Assembly: GCF_023016265.1 (NCBI RefSeq) | Contig: NZ_CP095412.1 | Coordinates: 3,720,001-3,784,000, forward strand | From: Blastococcus sp. PRF04-17 | GTDB taxonomy: Bacteria > Actinomycetota > Actinomycetes > Mycobacteriales > Geodermatophilaceae | Direction: 5' to 3' | Length of the DNA stretch: 64,000 nucleotides | Part shown: positions 58,166 to 64,000 of the stretch, in pieces | Position numbering within the stretch: the first letter of the stretch is position 1 | Layout of the letters: each line of letters opens with the position of its first letter | Notes under the pieces: model-generated | Databases searched by the model: none | Seen by the model: only the letters and a program-made list of their open reading frames with translations | What the model was told of the DNA's origin: nothing | Translations under genes and position numbers: made by a program

Positions 58166-58780
58166 ATGCCAGGACCACAGCGACGCGGCGGCGGCGCCGG
58201 CGGCGGGAACGACCGCCGCGACCGTCGTGACGGCGGGCGGGGCCCCGGTGGCGCTCCCGCCGAGAAGAGCAACTACCTCGAGCGGGTCGTCGCGATCAAC
58301 CGTGTCTCGAAGGTCGTGAAGGGTGGCCGTCGCTTCAGCTTCACCGCCCTCGTGATCGTCGGTGACGGCGACGGCAAGGTCGGCGTCGGCTACGGCAAGG
58401 CCAAGGAGGTGCCCGCGGCGATCGCCAAGGGCGTCGAGGAGGCCAAGAAGCACTTCTACAACGTGCCCCGCATCGCCAGCACCATCCCGCACCCGGTGCA
58501 GGGTGAGGCGGCGGCCGGTGTCGTGCTGCTCAAGCCGGCCAGCCCCGGTACCGGTGTCATCGCCGGTGGTCCGGTGCGTGCCGTGCTCGAGTGCGCCGGG
58601 ATCCACGACGTGCTCTCCAAGAGCCTCGGGTCGTCGAACCCGATCAACATCGTGCACGCCACGATGCAGGCGCTGAAGGAGCTGGTCCGCCCCGAGGAGA
58701 TCGCGGCCCGCCGCGGTCTCCCGCTGGAGGACGTCGCCCCGGCCGCCATGCTCCGTGCGCGCGCGGGTCAGGGAGTCTGA
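58166..58780 (+). CDS. rpsE: 30S ribosomal protein S5
   Basis: 204-aa S5, active in decoding fidelity. An Arg/Gly-rich disordered N-terminus (about 30 residues), then [40 protein letters not shown] and [20 protein letters not shown]. The gap to rpmD is one base. Confidence 0.98.
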   Translation: MPGPQRRGGGAGGGNDRRDRRDGGRGPGGAPAEKSNYLERVVAINRVSKVVKGGRRFSFTALVIVGDGDGKVGVGYGKAKEVPAAIAKGVEEAKKHFYNVPRIASTIPHPVQGEAAAGVVLLKPASPGTGVIAGGPVRAVLECAGIHDVLSKSLGSSNPINIVHATMQALKELVRPEEIAARRGLPLEDVAPAAMLRARAGQGV

Positions 58781-58781
58781 G

Positions 58782-58961
58782 ATGGCACAGCTCAAGATCA
58801 CCCAGGTCCGGTCGGGGATCGGCCGCAAGCGGAACCAGCGCGACACGCTGCGTTCGCTGGGGCTCAAGCGCATCCACGACTCGGTCGTGCAGGAGGACCG
58901 TCCCGAGATCCGCGGGATGGTCGCGACGGTGCCGCACCTGGTCACCGTCGAAGAGATCTGA
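58782..58961 (+). CDS. rpmD: 50S ribosomal protein L30
   Basis: 59-aa L30: [52 protein letters not shown]. The frame is open from 58755, but ATG 58782 gives the conserved start, with AGGGAG upstream inside rpsE. Confidence 0.97.
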   Translation: MAQLKITQVRSGIGRKRNQRDTLRSLGLKRIHDSVVQEDRPEIRGMVATVPHLVTVEEI

Positions 58962-58974
58962 GGGATGACTCACC

Positions 58975-59418
58975 ATGACTCTTAAAGTCCACCACCTGCG
59001 TCCCGCTCCGGGCGCCCACACCGCCAAGACGCGCGTCGGCCGCGGTGAGGGGTCCAAGGGAAAGACCGCCGGTCGCGGCACCAAGGGCACCGGCGCCCGC
59101 GGCAACACCCACGCCCGGTTCGAGGGCGGTCAGACGCCGCTGCACATGCGGCTGCCCAAGCTGTCCGGCTTCAAGAGCCCGAACAAGGTCGTCTTCCAGG
59201 TCGTCAACCTCGACCGGATCGCGGCGCTGTTCCCGCAGGGCGGGGCCGTCGACCCCGACACGCTGGCCGAGGCCGGCGCCGTCCGCCGCGGCCAGCCGGT
59301 GAAGGTGCTCGGCACCGGCGACCTCGGCGGGGTCAAGGTCGACGTCCGGGCCCACGCCTTCTCCGCCTCCGCAGCCGAGAAGATCGGCGCGGCCGGCGGT
59401 AGCACCACCCGTATCTGA
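58975..59418 (+). CDS. rplO: 50S ribosomal protein L15
   Basis: 147-aa L15: [20 protein letters not shown] start, the Gly-rich [20 protein letters not shown], and [18 protein letters not shown]. End of the spc ribosomal-protein block; a 19-bp terminator hairpin lies directly behind it. Confidence 0.98.
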   Translation: MTLKVHHLRPAPGAHTAKTRVGRGEGSKGKTAGRGTKGTGARGNTHARFEGGQTPLHMRLPKLSGFKSPNKVVFQVVNLDRIAALFPQGGAVDPDTLAEAGAVRRGQPVKVLGTGDLGGVKVDVRAHAFSASAAEKIGAAGGSTTRI

Positions 59419-59422
59419 AGCA

Positions 59423-59478
59423 CCGACGACCCCCGGGACGCCTCGCATCTCGAGGTGCCGCGTCCCGGGGGTCGTCGG
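59423..59478 (+). terminator. 19-bp perfect hairpin between rplO and secY
   Basis: The left arm 59423-59441 and right arm 59460-59478 are exact complements (CCGACGACCCCCGGGACGC), with an 18-nt loop. No U tract. It separates the ribosomal genes from secY, which has its own promoter immediately downstream. Confidence 0.8.
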
Positions 59479-59484
59479 CTGCGT

Positions 59485-59493
59485 TGCTAATCT
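59485..59493 (+). promoter_or_regulatory. Extended -10 promoter for secY-adk-map
   Basis: TGC-TAATCT is a strong extended -10, 26 bp before the secY GTG and just after the hairpin. The transcript would start near 59500. Confidence 0.6.
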
Positions 59494-59519
59494 CGACCCA
59501 CCGAACCACGGGAGGGCAC

Positions 59520-60830
59520 GTGCTGCAGGCGTTCGCCGCGGCTTTCCGGACGCCAGACCTCCGGCGCAAGCTGCTGTTCTCCCTGGGGATCATCGCCGTC
59601 TACCGGTTGGGTGCCGCCGTGCCCGGTCCCGGGGTGTCGGTCGAGGCGATCAACAGCTGCCTCGAGGCAGCCCAGGCCTCCGACCAGCGGGACATCTACT
59701 CGCTGGTGAACCTGTTCTCCGGCGGTGCGCTGCTGCGCCTGTCGGTGTTCGCGCTCGGGATCATGCCCTACATCACGGCGAGCATCATCGTGCAGCTGCT
59801 GGTGGTCGTGATCCCGCGCTTCGAGCAGCTGAAGAAGGAAGGGCAGTCGGGGCAGGCGAAGCTGACCCAGTACACCCGCTACCTGACGATCGCGCTCGCG
59901 GTCCTGCAGAGCACCGGCATCATCGCCCTGGCCCGCAGCGGTCAGCTCTTCCCGAACTGCAGCGAGCCGATCATCCCGGACAACTCGGTCTGGTCGACCG
60001 TCGTCCTGGTCATCGCCCTCACCGCCGGCACCGCGCTCATCATGTGGCTGGGCGAGCTGCTGACCGAGAAGGGCATCGGCAACGGCATGTCCGTGCTGAT
60101 CTTCACCTCGATCGCGGCGCGCATCCCCGCCGAGGGGGGTTCTATCCTGCAGACCCGCGGGGCCCTGGTCTTCGCCGTCGTCTGCGCCTTCGCGCTGATG
60201 ATCATCGGCGCGGTGGTGTACGTCGAGCAGGCCCAGCGGCGCATCCCCGTGCAGTACGCCAAGCGCATGGTCGGTCGCCGGATGTACGGCGGCACCTCCA
60301 CCTATCTCCCGCTCAAGGTGAACCAGGCCGGCGTCATCCCGGTCATCTTCGCGTCCTCGCTGCTCTACCTGCCCCAGCTGATCGTGCAGCTCCAGGGCAA
60401 CGAGACCGGGGGCGTCCGGCAGTTCTTCGAGCGCCACATCATCGACCAGAGCAGCCCGGTCCACATCGCCGTCTTCTTCGGCCTGATCGTCTTCTTCACG
60501 TACTTCTACGTGTCGATCACGTTCAACCCGGAGGAGCGGGCCGATGACATGAAGCGCTACGGCGGCTTCATCCCCGGCATCCGGCCGGGGCGCCCGACCG
60601 CCGAGTACCTGCAGTACGTGCTGTCCAGGATCACCCTCCCCGGTTCGATCTACCTCGGCGTGGTGGCCGTCCTGCCCAACTTCTTCCTGGCGATCACGCA
60701 GGAGGGGCAGAACCAGAACTTCCCGTTCGGTGGCGTCGCAGTGTTGATCATGGTCGGAGTGGGGTTGGAGACGGTGAAGCAGATCGAGACGCAGCTCAAC
60801 CAGCGCAACTACGAAGGGTTCCTGAAGTAG
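59520..60830 (+). CDS. secY: Preprotein translocase subunit SecY
   Basis: 436-aa translocation channel with ten membrane helices. Plug and first helices: [20 protein letters not shown]. Other landmarks: [39 protein letters not shown] (cytosolic loop contacting SecA and the ribosome). GTG 59520 follows GGGAGGG and begins [18 protein letters not shown]; the upstream 12 codons are not conserved. Its TAG overlaps the adk GTG by one base. With SecE (18.6 kb) it forms the Sec core. Confidence 0.97.
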   Translation: MLQAFAAAFRTPDLRRKLLFSLGIIAVYRLGAAVPGPGVSVEAINSCLEAAQASDQRDIYSLVNLFSGGALLRLSVFALGIMPYITASIIVQLLVVVIPRFEQLKKEGQSGQAKLTQYTRYLTIALAVLQSTGIIALARSGQLFPNCSEPIIPDNSVWSTVVLVIALTAGTALIMWLGELLTEKGIGNGMSVLIFTSIAARIPAEGGSILQTRGALVFAVVCAFALMIIGAVVYVEQAQRRIPVQYAKRMVGRRMYGGTSTYLPLKVNQAGVIPVIFASSLLYLPQLIVQLQGNETGGVRQFFERHIIDQSSPVHIAVFFGLIVFFTYFYVSITFNPEERADDMKRYGGFIPGIRPGRPTAEYLQYVLSRITLPGSIYLGVVAVLPNFFLAITQEGQNQNFPFGGVAVLIMVGVGLETVKQIETQLNQRNYEGFLK

Positions 60831-61435
60831 TGCGCGTCGTCCTGCTGGGCCCTCCCGGCGCGGGCAAGGGCACCCAGGCGCAGATCATCGCCGGGCGGCT
60901 GGCCGTCCCTGCGATCTCGACGGGCGACATCTTCCGCGCCAACGTCAGCGGCCAGACGGAGCTGGGTCGGAAGGCCAAGACCTACATGGACGCCGGTGAC
61001 CTCGTCCCCGACGAGATCACCGTGGCCATGGTCAAGGACCGGCTGGCCGAGCCGGACGCCAAGGCCGGGTTCCTGCTCGACGGCTTCCCGCGCACCATCG
61101 CCCAGGCCGAGCAGCTGCGGGCGTCGCTGGCCGATCTCGGCCACGCCCTGGACCGCGTCCTCGAGCTCGTCGTCGACGAGGAGGAGCTGGTGCGCCGGCT
61201 CTCCGGTCGCCGGATGCTGGTCGACGGCCAGATGGTCCAGCGCGAGGACGACAAGCCCGAGACCGTCCGCCACCGGCTCGAGGTGTACCGGGAACAGACC
61301 GCCCCGCTGTCCGGGTTCTACGCCTCCGAGGGGCTCCTGGCCTGCATCGACGCCATCGGTGAGGTCGAGGAGGTCACTGCCCGCGCGCTGCGGGCGCTGG
61401 GCGCCGACGAGACCGCGCAGCCCGGCGAGGGCTGA
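60830..61435 (+). CDS. adk: Adenylate kinase
   Basis: 201-aa short-LID adenylate kinase. P-loop [10 protein letters not shown] (about 7-16), [25 protein letters not shown], and a short LID ([10 protein letters not shown]) without the zinc insertion. It converts AMP and ATP to 2 ADP. GTG start overlaps the secY stop; secY-adk-map is the usual order. Confidence 0.96.
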   Translation: MRVVLLGPPGAGKGTQAQIIAGRLAVPAISTGDIFRANVSGQTELGRKAKTYMDAGDLVPDEITVAMVKDRLAEPDAKAGFLLDGFPRTIAQAEQLRASLADLGHALDRVLELVVDEEELVRRLSGRRMLVDGQMVQREDDKPETVRHRLEVYREQTAPLSGFYASEGLLACIDAIGEVEEVTARALRALGADETAQPGEG

Positions 61436-61526
61436 GGACCGAGGAACGGGCCACGGCAGTGAGGCGGGGCGGGACGTGACCGGCATCCTGGGCCGCCTCC
61501 CGCTGCTCGCGAAGTGGAGTGGACGC

Positions 61527-62330
61527 ATGATCCAGATCAAGACGCCGCAGGAGATCGAACTCATGCGCGGCGCGGGCCTCGTCGTGGCCGGGGCGATCGC
61601 CGCCGTCCGGGCGGCCGTGCGGCCCGGCGTGACGACCGGTGAGCTCGACGCCATCGCCGAGGACCACATCCGCAGCGCCGGAGCGGTGCCGTCGTTCCTG
61701 GGTTACCACGGCTTCACGGGCAGCATCTGCGCATCGATCAACAACGAGATCGTCCACGGCATCCCGCGTCCCGACCGGAAGCTGGCCGAGGGCGACAACA
61801 TCTCCATCGACTGCGGCGCGATCCTGCGGGGCTGGCACGGGGACTCCGCGGTCACGGTGACGGTGGGGGAGCCCTCCGCCGAGGACGCCGCCCTGATCGA
61901 TGTCACGGAGCGCTCGATGTGGGCGGGCCTGGCCAAGGCGCTCGCCGGCGGCCGGCTGACCGACATCAGCGCCGCCGTGGAGCAGACCGTCACCGCCGAG
62001 CGCCACCCGTACGGCATCGTCGACCACTACGGCGGTCACGGCATCGGCACGGAGATGCACCAGGACCCGCACGTCCTGAACTACGGCCGCCCCGGCCGCG
62101 GGCCCAAACTCGTGCCTGGCCTGGCCCTGGCGATCGAGCCGATGGTGACCGTCGGCGATCCGGCCACCGTCGAGCTCGAGGACGGCTGGACCGTGGTCAC
62201 CAAGGACGGCTCCCGCGCAGCCCACTTCGAGCACACCGTGGCCATCACGCCCGACGGTCCCTGGGTGCTCACCGCCGAGGACGGCGGCGTCGCCGGGCTC
62301 GCGCCGTTCGGGATCACGCCGCGCACCTGA
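61527..62330 (+). CDS. map: Methionine aminopeptidase, type I
   Basis: 267-aa enzyme removing the initiator Met from nascent proteins. Metal ligands appear in order: DCGAIL, HGDSAV, GGHGIGTEMH, AIEPMVT and HFEHTVAI. ATG 61527 has GGAG 7 nt upstream and begins IQIKTPQEIELMRGAG as in the family; GTG 61476 is in frame and would add 17 residues. Behind it is a short hairpin. Confidence 0.96.
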   Translation: MIQIKTPQEIELMRGAGLVVAGAIAAVRAAVRPGVTTGELDAIAEDHIRSAGAVPSFLGYHGFTGSICASINNEIVHGIPRPDRKLAEGDNISIDCGAILRGWHGDSAVTVTVGEPSAEDAALIDVTERSMWAGLAKALAGGRLTDISAAVEQTVTAERHPYGIVDHYGGHGIGTEMHQDPHVLNYGRPGRGPKLVPGLALAIEPMVTVGDPATVELEDGWTVVTKDGSRAAHFEHTVAITPDGPWVLTAEDGGVAGLAPFGITPRT

Positions 62331-62376
62331 GGGCCCCGTGCAGGGTCCCGTTGCGAGCGTGCGAGTGACGGGGAGC

Positions 62377-62403
62377 ACGGGGTCCTTCTGGGAACCCCGT
62401 TTG
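62377..62403 (+). terminator. Terminator after map
   Basis: ACGGGGT (62377-62383) pairs with ACCCCGT (62394-62400), followed by TTT. It overlaps the -35 of the infA promoter. Confidence 0.6.
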
Positions 62404-62431
62404 GAGTGGCGACGCGCCGCGCGGTACAGTG
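62402..62431 (+). promoter_or_regulatory. infA operon promoter
   Basis: TTGGAG (62402-62407)-18 nt-TACAGT (62426-62431). The transcript would start near 62438 and leave about 163 nt of leader before infA. Nothing else is seen in the 270-bp gap. Confidence 0.6.
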
Positions 62432-62600
62432 GTCGATGGCGTTCGCGCCGTCCTGTCGTCGTGCTGTGGCCGCATGACCCGGGGCGCCCTCGCGAGAGCG
62501 TCGTGCACCACCTGTTCTGCAACCACCGAGCGCCTCCGTCCGGGTATCCCCGTGGGCGCGTGAGGTCCAGTACCACCGAGTCAGGGAGCGCGTTCAAGGC

Positions 62601-62822
62601 ATGGCGAAGAAGGACGGGGCCATCGAGGTCGAGGGTCGCGTCGTCGAGCCGCTGCCCAATGCGATGTTCCGGGTCGAGCTGCAGAACGGGCACCGGGTGC
62701 TCGCCCACATCAGCGGCAAGATGCGCCAGCACTACATCCGCATCCTGCCCGAGGACCGCGTGGTCGTGGAGCTCTCGCCCTACGACCTGACGCGCGGTCG
62801 CATCGTCTACCGCTACAAGTAA
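62601..62822 (+). CDS. infA: Translation initiation factor IF-1
   Basis: 73-aa OB-fold factor that blocks the A site during initiation. [40 protein letters not shown] and [11 protein letters not shown]. First of infA-rpmJ-rpsM-rpsK-rpsD. Confidence 0.98.
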   Translation: MAKKDGAIEVEGRVVEPLPNAMFRVELQNGHRVLAHISGKMRQHYIRILPEDRVVVELSPYDLTRGRIVYRYK

Positions 62823-62895
62823 CCGCTCGGTCTGCGCCCGCCACGACAGGCGGAGGGCGACCGGCACACGATCTGAGGAATGAGGGGCGGCACCG

Positions 62896-63009
62896 GTGAA
62901 GGTCCAGCCGTCGGTGAAGAAGATCTGCGACAAGTGCAAGGTGATCCGCCGGCACGGCCGGGTCATGGTCATCTGCGACAACGCCCGGCACAAGCAGCGC
63001 CAGGGCTGA
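62896..63009 (+). CDS. rpmJ: 50S ribosomal protein L36
   Basis: 37-aa zinc-type L36: [20 protein letters not shown] with C11 and C14, then C27 and H32 in [16 protein letters not shown] start. It is too short for most ORF finders but certain by sequence and place. rpsM follows after 15 bp. Confidence 0.97.
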   Translation: MKVQPSVKKICDKCKVIRRHGRVMVICDNARHKQRQG

Positions 63010-63024
63010 GGGAGTACTCCGAAC

Positions 63025-63405
63025 ATGGCACGACTGGCCGGCGTCGACCTGCCCCGCGAGAAGCGGATGGAGATCGCGCTCACCTACATCTATGGCATCG
63101 GCAAGGCCCACGCCAAGGAGACCCTGGCGGCGACGGGCGTGAGCCCCGACCTGCGGGTCAAGGACCTCGGCGACGAGGACCTGCTGAAGCTGCGCGACTA
63201 CATCGACGAGCACTTCCGCGTCGAGGGTGATCTGCGCCGCGAGGTGGCCTCCGACATCCGCCGCAAGGTGGAGATCGGCTGCTACCAGGGGCTGCGGCAC
63301 CGCCGCGGGCTGCCCGTCCACGGTCAGCGCACCCGCACCAACGCGCGCTCGAGCAAGGGCCCGCGCAAGACCATCGCCGGCAAGAAGAAGGCCGGCAAGA
63401 AGTAA
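63025..63405 (+). CDS. rpsM: 30S ribosomal protein S13
   Basis: 126-aa S13 of the small-subunit head: [20 protein letters not shown] start, [18 protein letters not shown], and [20 protein letters not shown]. Lys-rich end. A 9-bp hairpin follows directly. Confidence 0.98.
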   Translation: MARLAGVDLPREKRMEIALTYIYGIGKAHAKETLAATGVSPDLRVKDLGDEDLLKLRDYIDEHFRVEGDLRREVASDIRRKVEIGCYQGLRHRRGLPVHGQRTRTNARSSKGPRKTIAGKKKAGKK

Positions 63406-63406
63406 A

Positions 63407-63431
63407 CGGTCGGGGGCTCCGCCCCCGACTG
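63407..63431 (+). terminator. Hairpin between rpsM and rpsK
   Basis: GTCGGGGGC (63409-63417) pairs with GCCCCCGAC (63421-63429) with a 3-nt loop, extendable by two pairs. It lies inside an operon, so processing or partial attenuation is more likely than termination. Confidence 0.5.
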
Positions 63432-63505
63432 CCCCCCGGTGTCGGTCGCCTCGTGTGCGTCGCCGCCGGTTCCAGGCCACGAACGAAGAGGGAACCGACA
63501 GACTC

Positions 63506-63913
63506 ATGCCTCCCAGGGCTCGCGCCGCGGCCGGCGCCAAGAAGGTCCGCCGCAAGGAGAAGAAGAACGTCGCTCACGGTGCTGCGCACATCAAGAGCAC
63601 GTTCAACAACACGATCGTCTCGATCACCGACCCGAACGGGAACGTGATCAGCTGGGCGTCGGCCGGCCACGTCGGCTTCAAGGGCTCCCGCAAGTCCACG
63701 CCGTTCGCCGCGCAGATGGCCGCCGAGAACGCGGCCCGCAAGGCGCAGGAGCACGGCATGCGCAAGGTCGACGTCTTCGTGAAGGGCCCGGGCTCGGGCC
63801 GCGAGACCGCGATCCGCTCCCTGCAGGCAACCGGCCTCGAGGTGGGCCAGATCCAGGACGTCACCCCGCAGCCGCACAACGGCTGCCGCCCCAAGAAGCG
63901 CCGCCGGGTCTGA
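63506..63913 (+). CDS. rpsK: 30S ribosomal protein S11
   Basis: 135-aa S11 of the platform: [44 protein letters not shown]-type end [20 protein letters not shown] 63506; the upstream open frame is noise. Confidence 0.98.
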   Translation: MPPRARAAAGAKKVRRKEKKNVAHGAAHIKSTFNNTIVSITDPNGNVISWASAGHVGFKGSRKSTPFAAQMAAENAARKAQEHGMRKVDVFVKGPGSGRETAIRSLQATGLEVGQIQDVTPQPHNGCRPKKRRRV

Positions 63914-63947
63914 CCGGCCACAGACGAGACGAACGAGGTAGATAGAC

Positions 63948-64000
63948 GTGGCCCGTTACACCGGAGCCGACTGCCGCATGTGCCGGCGCGAGAAGATGAA
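63948..64000 (+). CDS. rpsD: 30S ribosomal protein S4 (5' fragment)
   Basis: Only the first 17 codons are inside the window: GTG start, ARYTGADCRMCRREKM. The C-x2-C pair is the zinc site of the C+ form of S4. It follows rpsK by 34 bp, the normal order before rpoA. The gene continues beyond the right edge. Confidence 0.93.
   Translation, partial: MARYTGADCRMCRREKM

Overview
The window is chromosomal DNA from a high-GC actinobacterium. The codon usage, the tRNA-Thr/tRNA-Met/rpmG/hadAB/tRNA-Trp/secE/nusG order, zinc-type S14, the mycobacterium-style Mce operon and an F420-type (LLM) oxidoreductase all agree. My best guess is the Geodermatophilaceae (Blastococcus/Geodermatophilus/Modestobacter group); this is inferred from protein character, not from a search.

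Layout. 1-7.2 kb: korBA (2-oxoglutarate:ferredoxin oxidoreductase, minus strand), htpX, and a rifampicin-phosphotransferase-like phosphotransferase with a divergent TetR regulator. 7.3-11.4 kb: yajQ, tRNA-Tyr, a TadG-like gene, a WXG100-type locus that looks frameshifted, and a 29-residue ORF made of TAKWNR hexapeptide repeats with its own ribosome binding site and terminator. 11.4-18.5 kb: a membrane GGDEF-EAL protein, tRNA-Thr, tRNA-Met, rpmG, hadA-hadB, an M1-like lipoprotein peptidase, an aspartate aminotransferase and tRNA-Trp. 18.5-22.9 kb: secE-nusG-rplK-rplA and rplJ-rplL with a likely L10 leader. 23.2-34.9 kb: a complete lipid-import operon (Mce ATPase, two YrbE permeases, mceA-F, two Mce-associated proteins) between rplL and rpoB. 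35-42.8 kb: rpoB-rpoC, then a convergent LLM oxidoreductase. 44.2-64 kb: the str operon (rpsL-rpsG-fusA-tuf), the S10 and spc operons, secY-adk-map, infA-rpmJ-rpsM-rpsK and the start of rpsD.

Most of the window is the transcription/translation core. The Mce system is its main envelope-transport module. Accessory interest lies at 4-11.4 kb.

Seven genes look interrupted by one missing base each (WXG gene, hadA, secE, Mce ATPase, mceB, rplD, rplW). In hadA, the ATPase and rplD, putting the base back gives the 4-bp ATGA/GTGA overlap used elsewhere here. Several of these genes are essential, so consensus errors are the likeliest cause, though recoding cannot be excluded from sequence alone. For these genes I give the span of the repaired gene and state how the sequence reads uncorrected.

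The best candidate for something undescribed is the TAKWNR-repeat peptide gene at 11239-11328. Second is a small intergenic repeat that begins on the stop codons of rplL and rpsN and shows a compensatory base-pair change between copies. No rRNA, CRISPR array, insertion sequence or prophage was seen.
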